Source: Gemmatimonadota bacterium (GTDB lineage: Bacteria; Gemmatimonadota; Gemmatimonadetes; Longimicrobiales; Gaopeijiaceae). Taken from it: a stretch of DNA of 15,230 bases. Shown here piece by piece: positions 7,042 to 13,734 of the stretch. The stretch covers positions 1 to 15,230 of the forward strand of contig JAUQOX010000046.1 in assembly GCA_030550695.1 (NCBI GenBank). Reading direction: 5' to 3'. Position 1 is the first letter of the stretch; the number at the start of each line of letters is the position of its first letter. A model generated the notes under the pieces. The model was given only the letters and a program-made list of their open reading frames with translations. It made no database searches and was not told where the DNA came from. A program made the translations under genes and the position numbers.

Positions 7042-8769
7042 ATGCCGGAACGCTTGGTCCAGCCCCATGGCGGGGAACTGAAAGAGCTCCTCGTGGAAGC
7101 TCCTCAGGCGTCGGAGTGGAGGGCGGCTTCTCGGGACTGGCCGTCCTGGATCTTGAACGAACGACAACTGAGGGATCTGGAGCTTCTGATGAACGGCGCC
7201 TTCAGTCCCCTGGAAGGTTTCCTCAAGAGAGCCGAATACGAAAGGGTCCGGGATGAGATGCGTCTGCCCGACGGGACCCTTTGGCCCATGCCCATCACCC
7301 TGGATGTCCCCCGAGCCTTTGCGGCGGGTCTGAAGGAGGGAGATCAGCTGGCCTTACGGGATCCGGAAGGGGTGCTTCTTGCGGTTCTCGCGGTGGAGGA
7401 CATCTGGGAGCCCGACAGGGAGGAAGAGGCCTGGAAGGTTTTCGGCACCGACAGTCCCGACCACCCGGGGGTGGCCTATCTCCTGGCGCAAGGAGGAGAA
7501 ATCTATCTGGGAGGGCGCATCGGGGGGGTCCAGCTTCCGGCGCACTTCGACTTTCGCCAGCACCGTCGCACCCCCCGGGAGCTCCGAGAGGAATTCCGGC
7601 GGTTGGGGTGGAGAAAGGTGGTGGGTTACCATACCCGAAGCCCCATGCATCGGGCGCAGGTGGAACTGACCCTCAGGGCCGCCCGAGAGGCCCAGGCCAA
7701 CCTCCTCATCCACCCGGTGGTAGGCTTGGCTCAGCCTTCGGATCTGGACCATTACACCAGGGTCCGTTGTTACGAAGCCGTCCTGCCCCAGTATCCGCAG
7801 TTCACCGCCAAACTGGCTCTCCTGGATCTGGCCCAGCGCCTGGCCGGCCCCCGGGAGGCGCTGTGGCATGCCATCATTCGGAAAAACTTCGGCTGCACCC
7901 ATTTCGTGGTGGGTCCGAACCATGGTTCTCCCGGAGAGGACAGCCAGGGGCGACCGTTCTACGGCCTCTACGACGCCCAGAAGCTTGCCAAAGAGTACGA
8001 AGGGGAGCTGGGGATCCACATCCTTCCCTACAAACTCCTCGTGTACGTGAAAGAAAGGGATCAGTATCTTTCTGTGGACGAGCTCCCGGATGGCTTGAGC
8101 ACGCTTTCCCTATCTCACGGAGAGCTCAAGGAACGGCTTGAGCGGGGAAGGGAGATCCCCGATTGGTTCACCTTTCCCGAGGTGGCCAGGGAGCTTCGAC
8201 GTCGTTATCCTCCCCGTTGGAAAAAGGGATTCACCGTTTTCTTCACCGGCCTTTCCGGGTCAGGGAAATCCACCCTCGCCAAAGTCCTCCAAGCCAAACT
8301 CCTGGAAGCAGGGGGGCGGAGCGTTTCGCTCCTGGATGGGGACATCGTCAGGAAGAACCTTTCAAGCGAGCTGGGTTTCAGTCGAGACCATCGCGATCTC
8401 AACATTCGCCGGATCGGCTTCGTAGCGGCAGAGATCACCAAGAGCGGAGGCATTGCCCTCTGCGCTCCCATTGCACCCTATAGCCATACCAGGAAGGAGA
8501 ACCGCGAGCTCATCAGCCGATACGGTGGTTACGTGCTGGTTTACGTGAGCACTCCCCTCGAGGTCTGCGAAATGCGGGACCGTAAGGGTCTGTACGCCAA
8601 GGCCAGGGCCGGGCTGATTCGGGAGTTCACGGGGATCTCGGACCCCTATGAGCCTCCGGACGATGCGGATGTGGTCATCGACACCACGGACCTCACGCCG
8701 GAGGAGGCTGCTCAAGAAGTCTACTTGTTCCTCGAAAGAGAGGGGTACCTGGCCCCGGCGGCAGAGTGA
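7042..8769 (+). CDS. Bifunctional sulfate adenylyltransferase / adenylylsulfate kinase with degenerate sulfurylase active site
   Basis: A 575-residue fusion of the bacterial Sat-CysC type that makes PAPS from sulfate and ATP. Residues 1-385 form the PUA-like and ATP sulfurylase domains, recognisable from LVQPHGGEL (5-13), LLMNGAFSPLEGF (48-60) and DHYTRVRCYEA (236-246). Residues about 394-570 form the APS kinase: Walker A GLSGSGKST (403-411), DGD (432-434), RKNLSSELGF and EFTGISDPYEPP, all as expected for an active kinase. The sulfurylase motifs are abnormal: HTRSP (197-201) where the family has QTRNP, HRAQ (203-206) where it has HxxH, GPNHGS (291-296) where it has GRDHAG, and AQPSD (230-234) where bacterial homologues have TKPGD. 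Each was checked against the bases in frame. The kinase is probably active; sulfurylase activity is doubtful. ATG 7042 matches the family N-terminus although the AGGA at 7037-7040 is very close. Next gene is the matching PAP phosphatase. Confidence 0.93.
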   Translation: MPERLVQPHGGELKELLVEAPQASEWRAASRDWPSWILNERQLRDLELLMNGAFSPLEGFLKRAEYERVRDEMRLPDGTLWPMPITLDVPRAFAAGLKEGDQLALRDPEGVLLAVLAVEDIWEPDREEEAWKVFGTDSPDHPGVAYLLAQGGEIYLGGRIGGVQLPAHFDFRQHRRTPRELREEFRRLGWRKVVGYHTRSPMHRAQVELTLRAAREAQANLLIHPVVGLAQPSDLDHYTRVRCYEAVLPQYPQFTAKLALLDLAQRLAGPREALWHAIIRKNFGCTHFVVGPNHGSPGEDSQGRPFYGLYDAQKLAKEYEGELGIHILPYKLLVYVKERDQYLSVDELPDGLSTLSLSHGELKERLERGREIPDWFTFPEVARELRRRYPPRWKKGFTVFFTGLSGSGKSTLAKVLQAKLLEAGGRSVSLLDGDIVRKNLSSELGFSRDHRDLNIRRIGFVAAEITKSGGIALCAPIAPYSHTRKENRELISRYGGYVLVYVSTPLEVCEMRDRKGLYAKARAGLIREFTGISDPYEPPDDADVVIDTTDLTPEEAAQEVYLFLEREGYLAPAAE

Positions 8770-8867
8770 ACCGGACGAGTCCACAGGGGGCCCTGGAATG
8801 GCTTTGCGGCCTGGCAACCTTACCCCTCTTTCGACCAGTTCGGACTCTGCCCCTTTCCCCTCTCCTC

Positions 8868-8875
8868 GGGGAGGA
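8868..8875 (+). promoter_or_regulatory. Ribosome binding site supporting the GTG start of the PAP phosphatase
   Basis: GGGGAGGA lies just before the GTG at 8879 (4 nt from the GGAGG core at 8870-8874). The other in-frame starts, ATG 8798 and ATG 8900, have only a weak G-run or nothing upstream. Part of this site can pair with the CTCC just before it (CTCC-TCGG-GGAG, 8863-8874), so it may be partly hidden in a small hairpin. Confidence 0.4.
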
Positions 8876-8878
8876 ACG

Positions 8879-9697
8879 GTGACCTCGACACATCGAGCCA
8901 TGGGAAGCGGGAGCGGACTTCGCGAGGAGGATCTGAACCGGATCCACAGAGCGTTGCAGGCGGCCGGAGAAGCCCTTCGCCCCTTCCTGGCGGGGCCGGT
9001 CGCCTTCCGGCAGAAGCCGGGCCAAGAGGGGCCGGTGACCGAGGCCGACCTGGCTGTGGACCGAGTCCTCAGGGCTCTCCTGCCCCAGGACGGAGAAGGC
9101 TGGCTCAGTGAGGAGTCCCAAGACGATCCTGCCCGGCTGGACTGCCGGCGGGTATGGGTGGCGGATCCCTTGGACGGCACCAAGGAGTTCGTGCAGGGAA
9201 TCCCGGAATGGTGTATTTCGGTGGGCCTCCTCGAGGATGGGATACCGGTGGCCGGTGGAATCTACGCTCCCTCCAAGGACCTCCTGATCCTGGGGTCCCG
9301 AGAGACGGGGGTCTTTTGCAACGGAGCCAGGGTGGGACTGACGGAACGGAAGGCCCTCGCGGGCGCCACCGTCCTTGCCTCCCGTTCGGAGTGGCAAAGG
9401 GGTGAGTGGGAGGCTTTCGTGGGGGGGCCGTTCCGCCTGGTGCCGTGTGGGTCGGTGGCCTTGAAGCTGGCCCTGGTGGCGGCCGGGCTCGCCGATGCCA
9501 CGTGGACCTTGGTGCCGAAGTGCGAGTGGGATGTGGCGGGGGGGGCGGCTCTGGTGCTGGCCGGGGGCGGGAGCGTCCTGCACGCCGACGGTACGCTTCC
9601 CCGATGGAACCAGCCCTCCCCCTGCTTGCCCAACCTTTTGGCGGGGCGCGAGGAACTCCTGCGGGAAGTCCGACAGATGTGGTTGGGATCGAAGTAA
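8879..9697 (+). CDS. cysQ: 3'(2'),5'-bisphosphate nucleotidase, CysQ type (inositol monophosphatase superfamily)
   Basis: Hydrolyses PAP (and possibly PAPS) to AMP, removing the inhibitory by-product of sulfotransferases or PAPS reductase; Mg2+-dependent and cytoplasmic. Numbering from ATG 8900: PVTEAD (45-50), the acidic pair in SEES (70-73), the metal-binding DPLDGTKEF (89-97) and CEWDVAGG (208-215), so the metal-binding set is complete. Length from GTG 8879 is 272 residues, from ATG 8900 265, both normal; ATG 8798 would add a low-complexity Pro/Ser-rich extension and is unlikely. I chose GTG 8879 for its ribosome binding site. It follows the PAPS-making gene with a 109-nt gap, making a sulfate-activation pair inside a glycan cluster. 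A run of eight G (9538-9545) encodes part of the GG-rich stretch after WD. Confidence 0.9.
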   Translation: MTSTHRAMGSGSGLREEDLNRIHRALQAAGEALRPFLAGPVAFRQKPGQEGPVTEADLAVDRVLRALLPQDGEGWLSEESQDDPARLDCRRVWVADPLDGTKEFVQGIPEWCISVGLLEDGIPVAGGIYAPSKDLLILGSRETGVFCNGARVGLTERKALAGATVLASRSEWQRGEWEAFVGGPFRLVPCGSVALKLALVAAGLADATWTLVPKCEWDVAGGAALVLAGGGSVLHADGTLPRWNQPSPCLPNLLAGREELLREVRQMWLGSK

Positions 9698-9730
9698 GGA
9701 CCAGGGGCTCACCTCTCTTTCGCAAACCTA

Positions 9731-9759
9731 CGGGCCCCGGCATGGAACCGCGGGGCCCG
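9731..9759. repeat. GC-rich hairpin between cysQ and rmlD
   Basis: Perfect 9-bp inverted repeat CGGGCCCCG (9731-9739) and CGGGGCCCG (9751-9759) with an 11-nt loop. No T-run follows, so it is not a classical intrinsic terminator; it could still pause transcription or block ribosomes ahead of rmlD. Confidence 0.5.
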
Positions 9760-9770
9760 GCCTAGGCCGG
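9757..9770. repeat. 14-bp perfect palindrome abutting the rmlD start codon
   Basis: CCGGCCTAGGCCGG ends one base before the ATG at 9772 and occupies the place where a ribosome binding site should be. Its first three bases overlap the right arm of the hairpin at 9731-9759. It may be an operator or simply GC-rich chance. Confidence 0.45.
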
Positions 9771-9771
9771 T

Positions 9772-10659
9772 ATGGAACTTCTCATCACGGGGGCCGGGGG
9801 TCTCCTCGGCAAAGCTGTCCATCGTCGGGCTGTGGAACTGGGGTGGAGGGTGGAGGCCCTTGATCGGGAAAGGCTGGATGTGACCCGGTCCGACGCGGTC
9901 CGGGAGACGCTCACCCGGTGCCGGCCGAGATGGGTCGTGAACTGCGCCGCCTTTTCGCAGGTGGATCAAGCGGAACTGCGACCCCAGGAAGCCATGGCGG
10001 TGAACCGGCTTGGGGCCTGGAATCTCGCGTGCGCGGCGGCCGAGGTAGGTGCCCTCCTCATCCATATCAGCACGGATTATGTGTTCGACGGACGCAAGGG
10101 GACTCCCTACCTCCCCTCCGACCGACCGGCCCCCGTCAACGTCTATGGCATCAGCAAACTGGCAGGGGAAATTGCCGTGAGGGAGAGCGGATGCCGCTCC
10201 CTCATCGTCCGCACCAGTTGGCTTTTCGGCGAAGGGGGTCAGGGATTCGTCGCTTTGGTCGAGAGGTTTGTCCGGGCAGCCGCCGAGGATCCCCGAAAAG
10301 GGCCTCTGCGGGCGGTGGCCGACGAGCGGAGCCGGCCCACCTGGGTGGAGGATCTGGCCAGGGGCCTTCTGGAGCTGGCGGCCCGGGGGGTGGAAGGAAC
10401 CCTGCATTTGGCCAACGGGGGGGAATGCAGCCGGTTCGAGCTGGCCTTGGAGGTGCGGCGTTGGGTGGCCCAAGGAGCGGGGGGGCGGCTTCCCTTGATT
10501 TTCCCGGTGTCATCGGCCGAGTTCGGCGCCCTGGCCAGGAGACCCCCTTATTCGGTGTTGGATACCGGAGAGGCGGAAGGGATCCTGGGTTGGCAGTTTC
10601 GGCCCTGGCGGGAGGCCTTGGCCGCGTTCCTGAGGGGCCGGGGAAGGGGAGGGGGATGA
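9772..10659 (+). CDS. rmlD: dTDP-4-dehydrorhamnose reductase (RmlD)
   Basis: Reduces dTDP-4-keto-L-rhamnose to dTDP-L-rhamnose with NAD(P)H, the last step of the rhamnose donor pathway. The 295-residue protein has the short-Rossmann GAGGLLG (7-13), NCAAFSQVDQAE (57-68, the NAAAYTxVDxAE block of RmlD), STDYVFDG (100-107) and catalytic Tyr125/Lys129 in YGISK, followed by VRTSWLFG. ATG 9772 is the first possible start because an in-frame TAG lies at 9763-9765. No Shine-Dalgarno sequence is visible; instead a 14-bp palindrome ends right before the ATG, so translation may be controlled or inefficient. It is followed after a 180-nt gap by rmlA and rmlB, which support the role. The C-terminal tail is Gly/Arg-rich. 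Confidence 0.93.
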   Translation: MELLITGAGGLLGKAVHRRAVELGWRVEALDRERLDVTRSDAVRETLTRCRPRWVVNCAAFSQVDQAELRPQEAMAVNRLGAWNLACAAAEVGALLIHISTDYVFDGRKGTPYLPSDRPAPVNVYGISKLAGEIAVRESGCRSLIVRTSWLFGEGGQGFVALVERFVRAAAEDPRKGPLRAVADERSRPTWVEDLARGLLELAARGVEGTLHLANGGECSRFELALEVRRWVAQGAGGRLPLIFPVSSAEFGALARRPPYSVLDTGEAEGILGWQFRPWREALAAFLRGRGRGGG

Positions 10660-10839
10660 GGGGGGAGGAGGGGGACGGCCGGGGTTGCCAAGATGGCCGG
10701 GCGGATTTACCGATTGCCCTCGGGGGGGGCGAACGGCAAGCCTCTGGGATCCTCCTTGGGGCAAGCTCGGCGGCCCCCAACGGGGTGACCTTTCCCGGAC
10801 CTGGGCCCGGCAAACCGAGAATCTCATCGAGACGGGGTC
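10660..10839 (+). other. 180-nt spacer between rmlD and rmlA with alternative GC hairpins
   Basis: No gene is called here. A frame opening with ATG 10656 (ATGA overlap with the rmlD stop) runs 90 codons to 10928 but overlaps rmlA by 89 nt and looks like nothing I know. A run of eight G lies at 10722-10729. CCCC at 10775-10778 can pair either with upstream GGGG (TTGGGG 10756-10761 with CCCCAA 10775-10780) or with downstream GGGG (10782-10785), two mutually exclusive stems. No promoter or known riboswitch core was recognised. Confidence 0.35.
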
Positions 10840-11598
10840 ATGAAAGGCGTGATCTTGGCCGGCGGGCTGGGTACCCGCCTCCTTCCCATGACGCGGGTGA
10901 CGAACAAACATCTACTCCCGGTCTATGACCGGCCCATGATTTATTTTCCCCTCCAACAGATGGTTGCGGCGGGTCTCACAGAGATTCTCCTGGTTACCGG
11001 AGGAAACTCGGCCGGCGATTTCTTGAGGCTCCTGGGAAACGGGAAAGAGTTCGGCCTGAAGCACCTCCACTACACCTATCAGGAGGGTGAAGGCGGCATC
11101 GCCGAGGCTTTGGGCCTGGCGGAGCATTTTGCCGACGGCGGACCCCTGTGTGTGATCCTGGGCGACAACCTGTTTCAAGAGCCTTTGGCGCCTTATGTGC
11201 AGGCCTACCGGGACCATCTTTCCCGGGAGGGCCGGGGCGCCATGATCCTCCTCAAGGAAGTGGAGGACGCCCATCGCTTCGGGGTAGTGGAACTTCAGGA
11301 CGGTCGGCTGGTGCGGATTGTCGAAAAACCTTCTCGACCTCCCAGCAACTTGGCTGTGACCGGCTGTTACTTTTATGACGGGGAAGTCTTCGAGATCATC
11401 CGGGGTCTCCGTCCCTCCGAACGGGGGGAGCTGGAAATCACGGATGTGAACAACGCCTACATCGCCAGGGGGACGATGACCTACAGGGTCCTCCAGGGGT
11501 GGTGGACAGATGCGGGGACGGTCCCCTCGCTGTTTCGTGCCGCGCAGCTCGTGGCCCAGGACCGCCAGAACCCCATTCTCAACCCCGGCGGCCGATGA
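10840..11598 (+). CDS. rmlA: Glucose-1-phosphate thymidylyltransferase, short form (RmlA)
   Basis: Makes dTDP-glucose from dTTP and glucose-1-phosphate, the first step toward dTDP-rhamnose. The 252-residue nucleotidyltransferase has the signature GGLGTRLLPMT (8-18), NKHLLPVYDRPMIYFPL (22-38), the metal-binding Asp in LGDN (107-110), EKP (162-164), ELEITDVN (197-204) and WWTDAGT (221-227). It ends soon after that block, so it lacks the C-terminal helical extension of the roughly 290-residue enterobacterial RmlA; short forms of this kind are common. Start ATG 10840 has only a moderate purine stretch upstream (GAGACGGGG). The stop overlaps the rmlB start (ATGA), and the rmlD and rmlB neighbours favour thymidylyltransferase over another nucleotidyltransferase. 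Confidence 0.92.
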   Translation: MKGVILAGGLGTRLLPMTRVTNKHLLPVYDRPMIYFPLQQMVAAGLTEILLVTGGNSAGDFLRLLGNGKEFGLKHLHYTYQEGEGGIAEALGLAEHFADGGPLCVILGDNLFQEPLAPYVQAYRDHLSREGRGAMILLKEVEDAHRFGVVELQDGRLVRIVEKPSRPPSNLAVTGCYFYDGEVFEIIRGLRPSERGELEITDVNNAYIARGTMTYRVLQGWWTDAGTVPSLFRAAQLVAQDRQNPILNPGGR

Positions 11599-12605
11599 GA
11601 CTCCTGGTCACCGGGGGAGCGGGCTTCATCGGGTCCAACCTTGTGGCTTACCTGCTGCGGGAGCGGCCGGAGTCTCGGATCGTCAACCTGGACCTGCTCA
11701 CCTACGCTGGGAGTCTCGCGAATCTGGAAGGAGTTTTGGGAGACCCGCGCCATTCCTTTGTGCAGGGGGACATTTGCGACGGCTCGCTGGTCCGTTCCCT
11801 CATGGCGGGCCAGGACGCGGTCCTACACCTGGCCGCCGAGAGCCACGTGGACCGATCCATCCGAGAGGCCGCCCCTTTCATCCGGACGAACGTGCTGGGC
11901 ACCCACGTCCTCCTGGATGCGGCCCTGGAGGCTGGAATTCGAAGGTTCGTGCAGGTTTCCACCGATGAGGTTTACGGGGAGCTCCCTTGGTTGGACCCGG
12001 CGAGCCCGAAAGGTTCCGACCCCAGGCGGCCCCGTTTCACCGAGGCGACTCCCCTGGCACCTCGGTCCCCTTATTCCGCTTCGAAGGCCGCGGGGGACCT
12101 CTTGGCCATGGCCTACCACCACACCCATGGCCTGGATGTGGTGGTGGTGCGGGGGTCCAACAATTACGGTCCCCGGCAGTATCCGGAGAAGCTGATTCCG
12201 TTGATGACCACTTATGCTCTTCAAAACCGCCCCCTTCCCCTGTACGGAGACGGTCTCCATGTGCGGGACTGGATGCACGTGGAGGATTTTTGTCGAGGGA
12301 TCCTGGCGGCTCTGGAGCGGGGAAGACCCGGAGAAGTCTATAACTTCGGGGGGGGGAGCGAACGCACGAATCTGCAGGTGGTCCGAGCCATTCTCCAGGC
12401 GTTGGGGAAGCCTGCGGAGCTGGTGACCTTCGTGGCGGACCGCCCCGGCCACGACCGGCGCTACGCGGTGGACTTCTCCAAGGCGGAGCGGGAGCTGGGT
12501 TGGCGCCCCTGGGCGGTTTTCGAGGAGGAACTGCCACGAACGGTGGCCTGGTACGCGGAAAACCGGGGATGGTGGGAGCAACGGGTCATCCCACGGGACG
12601 AATGA
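11595..12605 (+). CDS. rmlB: dTDP-glucose 4,6-dehydratase (RmlB)
   Basis: Converts dTDP-glucose to dTDP-4-keto-6-deoxyglucose with bound NAD+. The 336-residue protein shows TGGAGFIG (6-13), AAESHVDRSI (80-89), the catalytic triad segment STDEVYG (122-128, Thr123-Asp124-Glu125 being the dehydratase set), Tyr160/Lys164 in YSASK, and SNNYGPRQYPEKLIPL (188-203). This is diagnostic for RmlB. Between EVYG and the TEATPLAP block is a loop (about residues 129-147, rich in Pro/Asp/Lys/Arg) that looks longer than in standard RmlB. Start is ATG 11595, overlapping the rmlA stop as ATGA; upstream extension in the same frame lies inside rmlA and is not credible. Codons 252-254 form a run of nine G (12348-12356). 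The stop overlaps the next gene's ATG (ATGA). Confidence 0.95.
   Translation: MRLLVTGGAGFIGSNLVAYLLRERPESRIVNLDLLTYAGSLANLEGVLGDPRHSFVQGDICDGSLVRSLMAGQDAVLHLAAESHVDRSIREAAPFIRTNVLGTHVLLDAALEAGIRRFVQVSTDEVYGELPWLDPASPKGSDPRRPRFTEATPLAPRSPYSASKAAGDLLAMAYHHTHGLDVVVVRGSNNYGPRQYPEKLIPLMTTYALQNRPLPLYGDGLHVRDWMHVEDFCRGILAALERGRPGEVYNFGGGSERTNLQVVRAILQALGKPAELVTFVADRPGHDRRYAVDFSKAERELGWRPWAVFEEELPRTVAWYAENRGWWEQRVIPRDE
12348..12356 (+). repeat. G9 homopolymer inside rmlB
   Basis: Nine consecutive G, read as three GGG glycine codons (252-254) in YNFGGGSE. Gain or loss of one base would shift the frame in the last quarter of RmlB. Confidence 0.6.
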
Positions 12606-13594
12606 CCGTGGCCGAGCAGTCGCCCCTTCGGGCGCTGGACCGCGAAGCCGGGTTGGATGCCCCCTGCCCGAAGGTGACGGCGGTGGTCCTCAATTGGTGC
12701 AACGAAGAGGTGACCAGAGCCTGTCTGGCCTCCCTCGCCGCCTCGGACTACCGCCCTCTCGCCGTCCTCTTGGTGGACAACGGTTCCCCGGACGGCTCTG
12801 GGGAGCGCCTGCGGGAGGCCTTTCCCGAGGTGGACTTCCTCCAGACCGGCGCCAACCTGGGCTATGCGGGGGGCAACAACCGGGGGATCGTCCGGGCCAT
12901 GGAAGAAGGAGCGGATTTCGTCCTGGTGGTCAACAACGATATCGTGCTGGCACCGGATGCGGTAAGCCACCTGGTGAGGACTGCCCTTGGAGGGGCCGAG
13001 GAGGTGCGCCGCTCCCTTTGCGGGCGCCTTCGCCGAAGAGGGGCGAAGAACGGCCCCGTGGGGGGAGTCTCGCCCAAAATCCTCTACCACCATGACCCCG
13101 CCCGGATCTGGTTCGGGGGGGGGTGCTTTTCGCCCCTTCGAGGTCTCGGCCTTCACCTCCGGGAAGGGGAGCGGGACGATCGCCTGGAGGAAGGGCCGGG
13201 GGAGATCAGCTTCATGACAGGGGCGTGTTGTCTGCTCTCGGCCCGGGCACTCCAAGAAGTCGGGGGATTTGACGAGAACTTCTTTGCCTACGTGGAGGAT
13301 GCCGACCTTTCCCTCCGCCTCCTCCGGGCGGGGTATCGGCTTCTCTATCAACCCCGGGCGCGGGTGCTCCACCATGCCCCGCCGCCTGGCACCCCTCCCA
13401 CCCCCTTCCAGATCCGCCAGAGGGACCGGAATCGCCTTCTGGTGATGGCAAAGCATTACTCCCCTTGGCAACGTTTCCCCTTCCTGGCCCGCTTCCTCGC
13501 CACCAGGATCGCCCTGGGGGTCGGGTATGTCCTCCGGGGAGACAGGGAGCGGGTGCGGGCCCTCTGGGAGGGGTGGCGAAGCGGTTGGAGGTAG
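12602..13594 (+). CDS. GT2-family glycosyltransferase (rhamnosyltransferase-like)
   Basis: A 330-residue GT-A fold transferase that probably adds a sugar, plausibly rhamnose given the rml neighbours, to the lipid-linked glycan. It shows VVLNWCNEEVT (28-38), VDNGSPDGS (58-66), NLGYAGGNNRGI (85-96), the NND metal-binding variant of DxD in VVNNDIVLAP (109-118), MTGACCLLSARALQEVGGFDE (205-225, split here only as a block) and VEDADLSLRL (231-240), the ED-D acceptor or base motif. A basic loop at about 131-152 interrupts the region before VGGVSPKILYH. Start ATG 12602 overlaps the rmlB stop (ATGA), implying translational coupling. Codons 172-174 are a run of nine G (13115-13123). After its stop is a 140-nt spacer with only a weak 4-bp hairpin plus TTTT (13676-13691). 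Confidence 0.9.
   Translation: MTVAEQSPLRALDREAGLDAPCPKVTAVVLNWCNEEVTRACLASLAASDYRPLAVLLVDNGSPDGSGERLREAFPEVDFLQTGANLGYAGGNNRGIVRAMEEGADFVLVVNNDIVLAPDAVSHLVRTALGGAEEVRRSLCGRLRRRGAKNGPVGGVSPKILYHHDPARIWFGGGCFSPLRGLGLHLREGERDDRLEEGPGEISFMTGACCLLSARALQEVGGFDENFFAYVEDADLSLRLLRAGYRLLYQPRARVLHHAPPPGTPPTPFQIRQRDRNRLLVMAKHYSPWQRFPFLARFLATRIALGVGYVLRGDRERVRALWEGWRSGWR
13115..13123 (+). repeat. G9 homopolymer inside the GT2 gene
   Basis: Nine consecutive G encode Gly172-174 in WFGGGCF. Slippage would truncate the protein before the VEDAD catalytic motif. Confidence 0.6.
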
Positions 13595-13734
13595 AGGAGG
13601 GTGAGGGGGGTGTCTCTTCGGGGGACAGGCGATTGGCGTTGGGTGGAGTTCCCGAAGAAGTCCGTCCGTGCCTTTCCCTCCGAGGGGTTTTGCCGTATTC
13701 GGGCCACGGCCGATGGGGGGGAGGAGCGGCCGAG

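Noticed and set aside
10680..10770. c-di-GMP (GEMM) or other riboswitch before rmlA
   Set aside because: A GGCAAGCC stretch prompted the comparison, but the conserved core elements of GEMM are absent.
10656..10928. 90-codon frame overlapping the rmlD stop (ATGA) and the start of rmlA
   Set aside because: Overlaps rmlA by 89 nt, shows no RmlC-like or other motif, and continues a shadow frame of rmlD.
13676..13691. CCCT-CCG-AGGG stem followed by G and TTTT as an intrinsic terminator
   Set aside because: Four-base-pair stem is too weak, and the downstream gene appears to belong to the same cluster.
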